DNA from: Nibrella saemangeumensis | Lineage (GTDB): Bacteria; Bacteroidota; Bacteroidia; Cytophagales; Spirosomataceae | Reading direction: 5' to 3' | DNA: 64,000 nucleotides | Assembly (NCBI RefSeq): GCF_039541915.1 | Contig: NZ_BAABHD010000027.1 | Location: 1-64,000, forward strand | Part shown: positions 51,991 through 61,795 of the stretch, piece after piece | How the letters are laid out: every line of letters begins with the position of its first letter | Numbering within the stretch: the first letter of the stretch is position 1 | Translations under genes and position numbers: made by a program | The notes under the pieces: model-generated | What the model saw: only the letters and a program-made list of their open reading frames with translations | The model's database searches: none | Told to the model about the DNA's origin: nothing

Positions 51991-53271
51991 CTACCCCCTG
52001 GCAAACATGCTGGTCCGGCGTGAGTCGAGCTTCAGAAAGATAAACAGCAGAATGGTGAACGACCACAGCGACGACCCTCCATAGCTGAAGAACGGCAGCG
52101 GAATACCAATGACCGGCATGATCCCGATAGTCATGCCGATATTGACCATGACGTGAAAGAAGATAATGCCGGCTACGCAATAGCCGTATACCCTGGAGAA
52201 CTTACTTCGTTGTCGCTCCGCCAGGAAGATGAGCCGGCACAATAATCCGATGAAGATGGCAACGACGATGGCACTGCCCACAAAGCCGTGTTCCTCGCCA
52301 ATGGTACAGAAGATAAAGTCGGTGCTCTGTTCGGGTACGAAGTCAAATTTGGTCTGGGTTCCTTCCAGAAAGCCTTTGCCGTGAAGCCGGCCGGACCCAA
52401 TGGCGATTTTGGCCTGGGTCACGTTCCAACCTACTCCCAGTGGATCAATATTGGGGTCGATTAGAACCTTAATCCGGTTACGCTGGTGCTTTTGCAGGAC
52501 ATCGTTGACAAAAAAATCGACGCCGGTAACCACACCCATCATAATTAGCCCTATCAAACTGATGGACAGGATGTTGGTGGGCGTCCGGTTGTACCGGGGT
52601 AACATCCAGATAACGATCAGTGCCAGCACGGCAATGGCCAGAAAGATGTAGAGTTTGGGCACGATCAGCGACAGAATCAACAGCGCAGCAGCCGCAATTC
52701 CAATGGCTGGAATAAAACCAGGTAACCCCTCGCGGTACAGCATGATCACAAACGAAGCGAACACCAGTGTGGAACCCGTTTCGTTGGACGCAATGATCAG
52801 CATAGCCGGCAACCCAATGATTCCGGCAATATACATCAGGTCTTTCCGCTTGGTCAGGTTAATACCGGGCGCGTCCAGAAACCGGGCCAGCGCCAGGCTA
52901 GTCGCTACTTTGGCAAATTCGGCCGGCTGAATCGACACGGCCCCGAACTTAAACCAGGACCGGGACCCGTTGATATTGGTACCCGCCACCAGTACCAGCA
53001 GCAGCAGCAGGATCATGATCCCATAAAAAATATAGGCAAACGAGTCGTAGAAGCGGTGGTGAATCACCAGGATACAGATGATCAGGATCACACTGGTCCC
53101 GATCCACATCAACTGCTTCCCGGCATTGTTCGAAAAGTCAAAGATACTGGTATGGTCTTCCGGACTGTACACAGCCGCAAAGACGTTGAGCCAGCCCATC
53201 ATCACGCAGGCCATGTACAGGATGACGGTCATCCAGTCAATGTTGCGCGTTATTTCATCGTTACGATACAT
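51991..53271 (-). CDS. rodA: RodA, SEDS peptidoglycan glycosyltransferase
   Basis: The 426-residue protein has about ten helices. WFKFGAVSIQPAEFAKVATSLALARFL holds the essential region following the catalytic Asp loop, and GSGRLHGKGFLEGTQTKFDFVPEQSTDFIFCTIGEEHGF plus IPLPFFSYGGSSLW are diagnostic SEDS motifs. It polymerises glycan strands for rod-shaped growth together with PBP2, encoded directly upstream on the same strand (60-bp gap). Confidence 0.97.
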   Translation of the reverse strand: MYRNDEITRNIDWMTVILYMACVMMGWLNVFAAVYSPEDHTSIFDFSNNAGKQLMWIGTSVILIICILVIHHRFYDSFAYIFYGIMILLLLLVLVAGTNINGSRSWFKFGAVSIQPAEFAKVATSLALARFLDAPGINLTKRKDLMYIAGIIGLPAMLIIASNETGSTLVFASFVIMLYREGLPGFIPAIGIAAAALLILSLIVPKLYIFLAIAVLALIVIWMLPRYNRTPTNILSISLIGLIMMGVVTGVDFFVNDVLQKHQRNRIKVLIDPNIDPLGVGWNVTQAKIAIGSGRLHGKGFLEGTQTKFDFVPEQSTDFIFCTIGEEHGFVGSAIVVAIFIGLLCRLIFLAERQRSKFSRVYGYCVAGIIFFHVMVNIGMTIGIMPVIGIPLPFFSYGGSSLWSFTILLFIFLKLDSRRTSMFARG

Positions 53272-53331
53272 GCTACTCTAAACCGCTGCCCCTAGTCGGC
53301 AGGATTCTTTCTCTTGTTATGAATGAGTGGG

Positions 53332-55269
53332 TTAATTACCGGCCGAACCCTGCGGTGTTACCATGGCCATTTTGGCCAGCATCGGCTTGCGCGTACTGTC
53401 TTTCCGGGTCGTGTCTTTCTTTTTAGGCGGCACTACGGGCTTGGGTGGAGAAGTCACCACCGCAGGCATATAGTTTTTCTCCGTAATGAACTTCTCCAGT
53501 TCTTTGGCATCGGTCCGGCGCTTCAGGTAGCGCTCAGTCACCAGGGCCGCCACCGAAGCAGCCGCCACCCCACCCCAGCCTGCATTTTCGACAAATACGG
53601 CGATGGCGATCTTGGGGTTATGCGCCGGAGCGAAACCGATAAAAATCGAGTGGTCCTCCCCTTTCTTATTCTGCGAGGTACCGGTCTTGCCGCAAAGCTC
53701 TACGTCCGGCAGGTTAGCCATCCGCATCACGGTTCCGTTGGTTACGGCCGCCCGCATCCCAACGATCACCGGCTCGAAATACTTGGGATTGATGCCGGTC
53801 TCCTGCCGTTCGCGATACTGTTCAGGAACCCCCTGCCCCGGTTTGTTAAACCCTTTGATGTAGTGCGGAGGATAATAATAGCCCCGGTTCGCAATGATAG
53901 CCGCTACATTGGCCATCTTGAGCGGACTGATCAGCAATTCGCCTTCGCCGATACTGAGGGAGTATACGGTCGAGAACTTCCAGCGTCGGGTACCGTAAAC
54001 CTTATCGTAGTACTCAACATCGGGCAATTTACCTTTTAATTCGCTGGGAAGGTCTACCCCAAGACGTTCACCGATACCAAATTTCTGCACCATATCATGC
54101 CAGTACTCCAGGCCGGCCGCCGATGCCTTAAAGGTATTCGTTTCGGAGTTGTTATACATCAGACGCCGGAACACATGGTAAAAGTAGGGGTTGCAGGAGT
54201 ACTGAACCGCACCGTACAGGTTCACCGATCCGGGGTGACCGTGGCATTTTACCGGAGCACCCGCGTGCGAGTAAACCGTGTTGGGAAACAGTGTTCCCTG
54301 CTGCTGGGCCACCAGGGCCTGGATAAGCTTAAATGTTGAGCCTGGGCGGTAACTGGCCATTACCGGCCGGTTGATCAGCGGCTTATAGGGATTCCGGATT
54401 AGTTTAATGTAGTTCTTTGAAAAATAGCGACTCGACAGAATATTCGGGTCGTAGGTAGGTGCCGATACCGACACCAGAATCTGGCCGGTTGAAGGTTCAA
54501 TGGCCACCACGCTACCCACCTTGTTCTGCATCAGACTGTCGGCATACTGCTGTACCTCAATGTCAATACCGGTATAAAGGTTCTGACCCGGCACCGACAA
54601 CGTATCGTATTCCCCGTCTTTCCAGGAGCCTTTGAATACCCCACGTACGTTCTGCATGATGTACCGGACGCCCCGCTTACCGCGCAGTTGCTCCTCATAC
54701 TGCTCCTCCAGGCCGTTGTGCCCGATGTAGTCTCCCTGCCGGTAATACATCGTCTCCTGATTGTCGAGCTGTTTTTTGGTGATCTCACTCACGTAGCCCA
54801 GTGCGTTGGCCAGCGTACGGGCGGGATACGTACGCATCGAACTCGTCGCCGGCTCAAAGCCGCGGTAGTCGACCAGCGCATCCTGAATACGGGCGAAATC
54901 TTCTTTGGACAACTGCCGCATAAACAGCGAAGGCTTTACAGAAGAGTACGCCTTGGCCAGGTTCATTAAGCTGTCAAACTCATTGGTCGTAATACCCATC
55001 AACCGGCAAAACGCCAGCGTATCGGGTATCTTGACCTGACGCGGAGTCACGTACAGGTCATATACGGGCGTGTTGTAAACGATCAATTTGCCGTTTCGGT
55101 CGTAAATCTGCCCCCGAACGGGTACTTCAATAACCCGCTTGATCGAGTTACTCGACGACTCCAGCGAATAGCTATCATCTAAGATCTGGAGATAAAACAG
55201 ACGAGTCAGATATACCAATCCGACGAGGCAGAAGACGCCGATGATGATATATTTTCGATTCTCAAACAT
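53332..55269 (-). CDS. mrdA: Penicillin-binding protein 2 (elongasome transpeptidase)
   Basis: The protein has 645 residues. An N-terminal membrane anchor (about 6-28), the pedestal domain starting at EVPVRGQIYDRNGKLIVYN and the transpeptidase domain with PGSTFKL (catalytic Ser311, Lys314), SCN (358-360) and CGKTGTSQNKKGEDHS (about 545). The C-terminus is an extended Lys/Pro-rich tail (PPKPVVPPKKKDTTRKDS). It cross-links peptidoglycan with RodA. The mreC/mreD genes are not in the window; the 225 bp upstream (55270-55494) show no gene. Confidence 0.97.
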   Translation of the reverse strand: MFENRKYIIIGVFCLVGLVYLTRLFYLQILDDSYSLESSSNSIKRVIEVPVRGQIYDRNGKLIVYNTPVYDLYVTPRQVKIPDTLAFCRLMGITTNEFDSLMNLAKAYSSVKPSLFMRQLSKEDFARIQDALVDYRGFEPATSSMRTYPARTLANALGYVSEITKKQLDNQETMYYRQGDYIGHNGLEEQYEEQLRGKRGVRYIMQNVRGVFKGSWKDGEYDTLSVPGQNLYTGIDIEVQQYADSLMQNKVGSVVAIEPSTGQILVSVSAPTYDPNILSSRYFSKNYIKLIRNPYKPLINRPVMASYRPGSTFKLIQALVAQQQGTLFPNTVYSHAGAPVKCHGHPGSVNLYGAVQYSCNPYFYHVFRRLMYNNSETNTFKASAAGLEYWHDMVQKFGIGERLGVDLPSELKGKLPDVEYYDKVYGTRRWKFSTVYSLSIGEGELLISPLKMANVAAIIANRGYYYPPHYIKGFNKPGQGVPEQYRERQETGINPKYFEPVIVGMRAAVTNGTVMRMANLPDVELCGKTGTSQNKKGEDHSIFIGFAPAHNPKIAIAVFVENAGWGGVAAASVAALVTERYLKRRTDAKELEKFITEKNYMPAVVTSPPKPVVPPKKKDTTRKDSTRKPMLAKMAMVTPQGSAGN

Positions 55270-55494
55270 GTATCAATTTTCCGTAAGCCAGGCTTCACAA
55301 TTCAACTCTTATCCTACAAAGTTAACGCCGTTAGGCGGCATTCAGCAAGCGAGCCGGATGTCTTACCAAATTATTTTTTGGTTGAACAACGACGTCCCCT
55401 CTAATAACGATGCACAACGGGTTTTCTGCATAGTAAACCGACGACCGGAAGGCAATGTTTGCGCAGGAAGCTACGGTAAGTGCCTTTGGCAGAG

Positions 55495-56523
55495 CTACCA
55501 ATTCCCCCTGGCGGTGGTGCGAATCCGGCAAAGGTACATATCGGCGGTCAGGTAAAGCGTGGAGCCATCGTCGCCCCAGGCGCAGTTGGCGGTAGCCTCA
55601 CCGGTTTCAATGCGACCAAGCAGTTTTCCGGCCGGAGAAATCACCAGCACACCGCCCGGTCCGGTACTCCAGACGTTGCCGTCGCGGTCGGTTTTCAGGC
55701 CGTCGGGCAGGCCCTTCAGGTTCTGCTTCAGGAGCGGAGCGGCATCAAACAACACCCGGCCCTTCCCCACCGAGCCATCTGTCTGCACCGGATACGCCAT
55801 GATGACGGGCCGCTGTGGGTCAGATTGCGCGATGTACAGCGTTTTTTCGTCAGGCGAGAACGCAATGCCGTTCGGGCGGGTCAGGTCGTTGATGAGCAGC
55901 GACACGGTACCGTTAGGCGCAATCCGGTACACTCCAAAAAGGTCTGTCTCCCGCGTCGGGTCTTTTTCCTTGCCGGGCAAGCCGTACGGTGGATCGGTAA
56001 AGTAGTAGCTGCCGCTGGAATGGACCACTACATCGTTGGGGCTGTTGAAGCGCTTGCCCTGGTAATTGTCAGCCAGGGTTCGTTTGCCTCCGCCCGACAG
56101 CGGCATGGCCGATACCCGCCGGTCACCGTGCTCGCAGGCAATGAGCCGCCCCTGCCGGTCGAGGGTAAGCCCATTGCTTCCCGGTTCGTCGCCATACTCG
56201 CCCGCCCCGGTATAGCCGGAAGGTTTCAGGAATTGAGTGAGACCATCTTTCTCCGACCATTTAAAGATGGTATTCTGCGGTACGTCGGAGAACAGCAGGT
56301 AATTACCGTTTTTGATCCAGATAGGACCTTCAGACCAGACAAAGCCGGAGGCCAGCACTTCGATGCGGGCATCTTTGGGAATGAGTTTATCCAGTTGCGG
56401 ATCGTTGCGGATAATGGTGCCGATGGAAGGATAATTGCTGGTTTGGGCGGTCGCGCCGGTCGTCAGAACCATTGCCACCAGCGAGCCGATGGCGACGGCA
56501 GAAGTCAGGGTTTCGGGGTACAT
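55495..56523 (-). CDS. Secreted SMP-30/gluconolactonase-type protein
   Basis: The protein has 342 residues. A signal peptide (residues 1-27, ending GATAQ) precedes a six-bladed propeller: EGPIWIKNGNYLLFSDVPQNTIFKW, GSNGLTLDRQGRLIACEHGDRRV, SPNDVVVHSSGSYYFTDPPYGL and RPNGIAFSPDEKTLYIAQSD contain the Glu, Asn and Asp residues that bind divalent metal in this family. It probably hydrolyses a sugar lactone or related ester in the periplasm. Confidence 0.93.
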   Translation of the reverse strand: MYPETLTSAVAIGSLVAMVLTTGATAQTSNYPSIGTIIRNDPQLDKLIPKDARIEVLASGFVWSEGPIWIKNGNYLLFSDVPQNTIFKWSEKDGLTQFLKPSGYTGAGEYGDEPGSNGLTLDRQGRLIACEHGDRRVSAMPLSGGGKRTLADNYQGKRFNSPNDVVVHSSGSYYFTDPPYGLPGKEKDPTRETDLFGVYRIAPNGTVSLLINDLTRPNGIAFSPDEKTLYIAQSDPQRPVIMAYPVQTDGSVGKGRVLFDAAPLLKQNLKGLPDGLKTDRDGNVWSTGPGGVLVISPAGKLLGRIETGEATANCAWGDDGSTLYLTADMYLCRIRTTARGNW

Positions 56524-56612
56524 GGGGTTAGCTTATCGCGTGTTTTGGTATGTCAGCATAAATAGGTTCAGGGTTCGGGTTACCAGCACCTGGAACTTGA
56601 AACAATCGAACG

Positions 56613-59084
56613 TTACTCCACCTTCATCAACTGCCGGCCAGAACCAGGGAGGCCCTCGGCCGTGGCACCCTCGGTGATGATGCGCAGCGTGGTACGGGCG
56701 TCGGAGGCAAAGAAGGAGATGGTGGCCTTGCCGTCGGCACCGGTCTGGATCAGGGGTTCCCAGTGCAGGGTAGCGCGGTAATCGGGCCGGTTATGCTCGG
56801 GTCGGGATTCGTCGTAGCGGGGTGCGTAGAACTGCCGCACCGGCGTGAAACCGGGGAGCTTGGCGACCAGAATACCCTCAGCTTTATCCTGGCTGGGGTC
56901 GTAGGTCGGGTTACCCCGCTTGGTCATGACATTGATAACCCCACCTCCTGCCCGTGAGCCGAAAATAGCGGCTCCGGCACCCTTCAGGACATCGATATAA
57001 TCGACATCCATCACCGGCAGCGACAGCACAGCCTGTTTATCCACCGGCATTCCGTCGATCAGGAACAGGGGTTCGACCACCCCGGAGAAATTAGCAGCTC
57101 CGCGAATCTGCACCGTCGGGTTCATGGGCGAACCGGAAATGTTCAGTCCGGCCACGCGCCCCCGCAGGAGATCCAGCACGGACATGGCTCCGCCGGCCAG
57201 TTGCTGGGTAACCTTCACCGTGGCATCGGCCGAATTATAGATTTTCCGGCTATCCGTTTCAATTCGCTTCGCCTTCACCTTTACCTCCTGTAGCAGGATC
57301 TCCCGGTTGCGCCGGATCTGCCGCTCAATTTCCAGGTATTCACCGGCCCGTTTCCGAAACTCGGCCAGTTCGTCGCGTTGCACCACCAGCGGATTGTACG
57401 GTACCTGCGTCAGGGTTACAGCTGGCTTTACCAGCTGATCGAGGGTCAGGTTGAGATTGCGGTTGCCTTTCTGGGTAATCGCCTGAATCAGGACGTTGGT
57501 CGTGTCGGTAAAATCAAGTCCATACAGCCCGTAAAACCCAGCTTCGTTGGTTTCTTCGGTCAGAAAGCTGCGGGCGCTGTCGCGACTTAAGAACATAAAC
57601 GTCAGCCGCACTTTGCCGGCCTGTTTCTGGTTAGGCCGGACCACCTGCCCCGTGAGCGACAAGCCCGGCTCCACCGGGTACTTTGGTTCTGCGAGGTTGC
57701 CGGCCAATACCTCCGGCCAGGTAAACCGGCGCCAGCCCTGGGTCATCAGCAGCAGGTCCAGCTTTTGCAGGCGGTCACGTTTAGTCGGGTCGAAATAATA
57801 GCCGGACTGCTCAATAGTCCCTTTCAGGTCTGACGTCAGCAGCAGATGCGACACCAGGGTTGCGTCATTACTGTCGGGTTCCAGCGCCTGCCGGACATCG
57901 GTCACAGCCATGGACAGATTAGCCGCTACGGGTTTATTCTGCGCATCGGTTACGCTCACATCCATCGTCACTTTCTCGCGGGGCTTTACCGAAGGCTTCT
58001 GTGGGGTAACCGAAATGGTCAGTTTCCCGCCGTTTTCGGTGTACACCAGCCTTTCACAAACCGGGGTATTGGTTTCGTCGAACAACGTCAGTTGGGCAAT
58101 GCCGTCCGGAAACTTGTCGCGGGGGAGTTGCACCAGCAACGATTTTTTGCTGACGGCTCCCCTGGCAACCTGAATGATAGTGCCTCGTACCTGGGCCACC
58201 AGCGTTACCTCGCCGGCGGTGCTGGCCGGTTTGTTGTTGGTAATAAAAGCACGGATGCTGGCTTTGTTGCTAATGTTATCCACCGTCAGCACATAGCCCT
58301 GCGGCCGGGCCGCTGGTAAGGCATAGCGGGCATAGGGCTCGGTTCCCTGGCGCAGGTAGGCCGTATAGGTCTGGTCCGGTTCCGGCTTTAATTTAAAAGC
58401 TCCCATACCCAGGTGCATGCTGCTGAGCCCCGCAATGGTATCGTTGCGCGAATTGAGGACAAACCCCTCTGCCTCCATCCCCCGCCCGGTAGCATCCACG
58501 ACCTTAAAGGCAACCCGGCTATCGAGCCCCATGACCAGTTCACCGCCTTCGGGCATGAATTGAACATCAGGCCGGGCCGCGGTGGGTGCTGCCGTTGGGG
58601 ACAGCGCTCCACCCGGCGGCAGCACAACCAGGGATTTGGTAAAGTAAAAGTCTTCGGAAAAATTACGCATCCAGCCCGTATAGGCCCGTAGCAGGTAGGA
58701 TCCGGGCGCTACCGTTTCGGGCAGGGTAAGCTGGCCGGGTGCCTGTCCGCCAACCGCTTTCAGCTGGGCCTGCATCACCAGTTTGCGGGCGGCCGGGTCG
58801 ATCAGATCAACGTAGAGTACTCCACTGATGGAGTCCACTTCGTGGCTCAGGCCGTCGAAGAGGTAGCCCTTCAGCCAGACCGTTTCACCGGGGAGGTAAT
58901 AGGTGCGGTCGGTCTGCACATACACTTTCTCTTTGGGAAACCGCCGGTTGTAGGTATCCAGCTGCTCCATCAGCCGTTTGATGAATTCATCATTGGTCAA
59001 CCGGAAGGCGACAGACACCCCGGCAATCAGCGCAACCGCGACACAGGCGGATAGCGGCCGGACACGTTTGGTAAAAAAGAGCAT
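56613..59084 (-). CDS. TonB-plug protein with macroglobulin-like N-terminal domains
   Basis: The protein has about 823 residues. It starts with an export signal (MLFFTKRVRPLSACVAVALIAGVSVAF), then MG2-type beta domains (EKVYVQTDRTYYLPGETVWLKGYLFD near 50). A TonB receptor plug follows near residues 635-745 (LAGGAMSVLDLLRGRVAGLNISG, PTVQIRGAANFSG, FLIDGMPVDK, IFGSRAGGGVINVMTKRG). There is no transmembrane barrel after the plug; the protein ends with a beta domain. Family members are frequent in Cytophagales and of unknown role. An upstream ATG at 59114 is possible. Confidence 0.87.
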   Translation of the reverse strand: MLFFTKRVRPLSACVAVALIAGVSVAFRLTNDEFIKRLMEQLDTYNRRFPKEKVYVQTDRTYYLPGETVWLKGYLFDGLSHEVDSISGVLYVDLIDPAARKLVMQAQLKAVGGQAPGQLTLPETVAPGSYLLRAYTGWMRNFSEDFYFTKSLVVLPPGGALSPTAAPTAARPDVQFMPEGGELVMGLDSRVAFKVVDATGRGMEAEGFVLNSRNDTIAGLSSMHLGMGAFKLKPEPDQTYTAYLRQGTEPYARYALPAARPQGYVLTVDNISNKASIRAFITNNKPASTAGEVTLVAQVRGTIIQVARGAVSKKSLLVQLPRDKFPDGIAQLTLFDETNTPVCERLVYTENGGKLTISVTPQKPSVKPREKVTMDVSVTDAQNKPVAANLSMAVTDVRQALEPDSNDATLVSHLLLTSDLKGTIEQSGYYFDPTKRDRLQKLDLLLMTQGWRRFTWPEVLAGNLAEPKYPVEPGLSLTGQVVRPNQKQAGKVRLTFMFLSRDSARSFLTEETNEAGFYGLYGLDFTDTTNVLIQAITQKGNRNLNLTLDQLVKPAVTLTQVPYNPLVVQRDELAEFRKRAGEYLEIERQIRRNREILLQEVKVKAKRIETDSRKIYNSADATVKVTQQLAGGAMSVLDLLRGRVAGLNISGSPMNPTVQIRGAANFSGVVEPLFLIDGMPVDKQAVLSLPVMDVDYIDVLKGAGAAIFGSRAGGGVINVMTKRGNPTYDPSQDKAEGILVAKLPGFTPVRQFYAPRYDESRPEHNRPDYRATLHWEPLIQTGADGKATISFFASDARTTLRIITEGATAEGLPGSGRQLMKVE

Positions 59085-59157
59085 AAGGTAGGTTTTAGGA
59101 GGAAGATGTTCCAATTTTGCTTATCGCGCATAAATTAGCAAAAATTCCTGCCCACGT

Positions 59158-59808
59158 ATGACCTCCCCCACCACAAAAACTGCCTTAATTGTCGGCGCAA
59201 CGGGCCTGATCGGTGACCTGCTGACACACCGGCTGGTTGACTCGACCGTATACGAAAAAGTAAAAGTCCTGGTACGCAAACCCTTAGGCTGGCAGCACCC
59301 GCGGCTACAGGAAGTCGCCTACGATTTCGAGCATCCCAATGGGCTGCTGGTGCAGGCCGACGATATATTCTGCTGTCTGGGTACGACCATGGCCAAAGCC
59401 GGCTCCAAAGAAGCATTCCGTAAAGTAGATTATCAGTATCCGATGGATGTGGCCCGGCTGGGGCTCGCCAACGGAGCCCGGCAGTACCTGATCGTAACCG
59501 CCATGGGAGCCGACCTGAATTCCCGTTTTTTCTACAACCGCGTCAAAGGCGAAGTAGAGCGGGACCTGGCGGCTTTACACTACCCGACGCTGCTCATCTT
59601 CCGACCGTCGCTCCTGCTGGGCAATCGTTCGGAGTCTCGGTTGGGTGAGACGCTGGCAGCCGGGTTTATGCGGGTTGCCGCCCCGCTGATTCCGGCGAAA
59701 TACCGGGGCATCGACGGCCAGAAAGTGGCTAATACCATGTTTACCACCGCCCAGCAGGGACTGACCGGCCGGCATGTCTTCGAGTCGGACGCGCTCCAGC
59801 GCTATTAA
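59158..59808 (+). CDS. NAD(P)-binding TIP30/epimerase-like protein
   Basis: The 216-residue Rossmann-fold protein has TALIVGATGLIGDLLTHRL (dinucleotide motif GATGLIG), DIFCCLGTTMAKAGSKEAFRKVDYQYPMDVARLGLANGARQYLIVTAMGAD and FYNRVKGEVERDL (YxxxK pair, catalytic Tyr and Lys). It belongs to the atypical SDR group near HTATIP2. The substrate is unknown. The next gene starts 4 bp after its stop, so they are likely an operon. Confidence 0.92.
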   Translation: MTSPTTKTALIVGATGLIGDLLTHRLVDSTVYEKVKVLVRKPLGWQHPRLQEVAYDFEHPNGLLVQADDIFCCLGTTMAKAGSKEAFRKVDYQYPMDVARLGLANGARQYLIVTAMGADLNSRFFYNRVKGEVERDLAALHYPTLLIFRPSLLLGNRSESRLGETLAAGFMRVAAPLIPAKYRGIDGQKVANTMFTTAQQGLTGRHVFESDALQRY

Positions 59809-59812
59809 CGAT

Positions 59813-60835
59813 ATGCCCGTTATCACAAAAAAAAAGCTGGTTTACCGCATTAGCGAGCCCTTACGCGAATACCTCGTGCAATACAGCCGCGAACAGGCCC
59901 TGCCCATCCAGTACGCTGACCTGCTCCGCTATAATGATTCCATAAACCTTTACGACGTCAAAGGCCAGGATACCCTTTGGGAAACGGTATTTTATACGGC
60001 TTCGGAATCGGACGACATTCACCTGGCGCTGAAAGCTACGTATGCTCACCTGAAGGCCGACGGTGATCTATCCATCACCAACCACCTGACTATCGACCGG
60101 GTCGATCTGTGCAGTTATGGCAATACCAAACCGTTCCGGGTACGCATCCGGAACTTGGTCAACGACAACTTCGACTATTTCTACATCAAAAACGCCGATG
60201 CCTCACGGGTATACGGCCTCGAACTGGAGCATATCCTGTCGCCGAACCGCATCAGCTACCTCACCAGCGGCCAGAGCCTGATTGAAGAGCACATTGCCGG
60301 CATTCCGGGCGATATGTTTTTCATGATTCATATCCATGATCCTAACCTGAACCCGATCCGCCTGTGCAAAGAATTCATCAAATTTAACGAGCGCTGCTTC
60401 GTACGGCTGCTCGGCGATATGCACTCCAGCAATTTTGTGGTGGACATTACGCCAGACTTTGATGAGGTATATTACCGCATCCGGGCCATCGACTTCGACC
60501 AGCAGTCGTACGAGGGGCGCAAATCGGTCTATATGCCGCAGTACTACAAACAGAACCTGCCCATCATAGAACTGGGTATGAAATATATGACGCCGGAGAG
60601 CGTGCGGCAGTATCAGATTGAAGAACGGTCGCTGATTGCCGGACGGCTTCGCGTGGAAACCGCCCGGATCAGCGATCTGATGCAGGCGATGCGTATTGAT
60701 CAAATCTCGTTACCCGATAATGTGGAGCAGTTGAAGCACGCCCTCATGCGCCATTACCATCACACCGACTTCCTCCGCTGCCGGACCATGGGCGATCTGG
60801 TCTGGAAAAGCTTGGAAATGGTGCAGATGCATTGA
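59813..60835 (+). CDS. Conserved unknown with kinase-like catalytic motif
   Basis: The protein has 340 residues. Most of the chain matches nothing I recognise, but residues near 200-235 read RLLGDMHSSNFVVDITPDF...YYRIRAIDFDQQSYEGR. The order GDxHxxN then IDFD is that of the catalytic loop and metal-binding Asp in aminoglycoside-phosphotransferase and related atypical kinases. There is no clear glycine-rich loop. It may be a divergent kinase or pseudokinase. It is cotranscribed with the Rossmann-fold gene. The frame is open to 59774, but the 59813 ATG after the upstream stop is preferred. Confidence 0.8.
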   Translation: MPVITKKKLVYRISEPLREYLVQYSREQALPIQYADLLRYNDSINLYDVKGQDTLWETVFYTASESDDIHLALKATYAHLKADGDLSITNHLTIDRVDLCSYGNTKPFRVRIRNLVNDNFDYFYIKNADASRVYGLELEHILSPNRISYLTSGQSLIEEHIAGIPGDMFFMIHIHDPNLNPIRLCKEFIKFNERCFVRLLGDMHSSNFVVDITPDFDEVYYRIRAIDFDQQSYEGRKSVYMPQYYKQNLPIIELGMKYMTPESVRQYQIEERSLIAGRLRVETARISDLMQAMRIDQISLPDNVEQLKHALMRHYHHTDFLRCRTMGDLVWKSLEMVQMH

Positions 60836-60931
60836 TTCGGTCGACCGTGAATATTTCCTACTTTTTACTAAATGGTCATAAGAAGATCTCTATTGCTGCT
60901 TAACTTAGAATAGTTTCCAAACTATTATATC

Positions 60932-61624
60932 ATGATGCCCTTAAAGTACTTATTTCCTCTTCTAATTTTTCTAATTTCGATGTCTTCTTTACAAACTAAG
61001 GCTCAGAATCGTATTGGACTGAGATCTGGAATAAACTGGTCACAAAAGCGGTATCTCCATACTTCAATTCAAAAAGATATAATAGGTGAGCAAGTTCCTT
61101 TTGTTATGGGATGGAACATTGGAATACCGTTGGAATTTAGATTATCGAAACACTTTGCTCTTCAACCTGAAGCTACGCTTGTCTCTAAAAGTTTTCAAAC
61201 CAACGGCCAAACTTTTAGTATTGCTCCTCCCCACGAAAATATTAGTTATTACTTACTCACAGTTAGGCGTACTAGTTTAGAAGTCCCTATTCTGCTCAAA
61301 TACTACATTTCCAACTCTTCCAGAGGGCTCTATATACTGGCAGGACCCTCATTGGAGTGGTTCTTACGTCAAAAGGACCAGTATCTGACCTTTCCCATTC
61401 CACCAGGAGATAATATTTATCAAGTGTTCAAAACCTCAAATATTTTTGACCGTTTCAAAATTGGTTATGGATTTGGTCTCGGCTTTACCGAGCAATTAGG
61501 TACTACACCTATTTTTGGAGAGATACGGTATCAAACAAGCTGGATTGATCCTAGTCGCCAACACAGATATGATTCCAATACTAGTTTTACAGTCTCCATA
61601 GGGGTTATGCTACCAACTTTGTAA
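60932..61624 (+). CDS. A+T-rich PorT-like outer-membrane barrel protein
   Basis: The protein has 230 residues. A signal peptide (residues 1-25, ending TKAQ) precedes an outer-membrane barrel of the PorT/OmpW-type (RIGLRSGINWSQK, LQPEATLVSKSF, VPILLKYYISNS, IGYGFGLGFTEQLG, FTVSIGVMLPTL). Codon use is conspicuously A/T-ending (many AAA, ATT, TTT, AGA) compared with its GC-rich neighbours, suggesting horizontal acquisition. It lies in a 1.1-kb A+T-rich island from 60836 to 61918. Role unknown. Confidence 0.8.
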   Translation: MMPLKYLFPLLIFLISMSSLQTKAQNRIGLRSGINWSQKRYLHTSIQKDIIGEQVPFVMGWNIGIPLEFRLSKHFALQPEATLVSKSFQTNGQTFSIAPPHENISYYLLTVRRTSLEVPILLKYYISNSSRGLYILAGPSLEWFLRQKDQYLTFPIPPGDNIYQVFKTSNIFDRFKIGYGFGLGFTEQLGTTPIFGEIRYQTSWIDPSRQHRYDSNTSFTVSIGVMLPTL

Positions 61625-61716
61625 GCGGGTACAAGCCAGTTTAGCTACCGTCTTTCCCACTGAGGTTATCTTTTTTATTCTCTATTAGGCAGTTACATAA
61701 GTAGAGTAATGAGCTT

Positions 61717-61795
61717 CTCGTAACTATAAAGCTTCGATAGGAGCGTAGCCACCAAGCGGCTAATTACGTTCCTGTCGAAGCTTTATAGTTACGAG
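61717..61795. repeat. Long inverted repeat between convergent genes
   Basis: The arms 61717-61737 and 61775-61795 are perfectly complementary over 21 bp, and the inner part (GGAGCGTAGCC / GGCTAATTACGTTCC) pairs imperfectly around CACCAAGC. It lies in the gap 61625-61918 between convergent genes, which is otherwise empty. It may terminate both transcripts or be a remnant of a small mobile hairpin element. Confidence 0.6.

Noticed and set aside
55480..56565. 361-codon open frame on the + strand
   Set aside because: It is antisense to the SMP-30-type gene, which has a signal peptide and metal-binding motifs.
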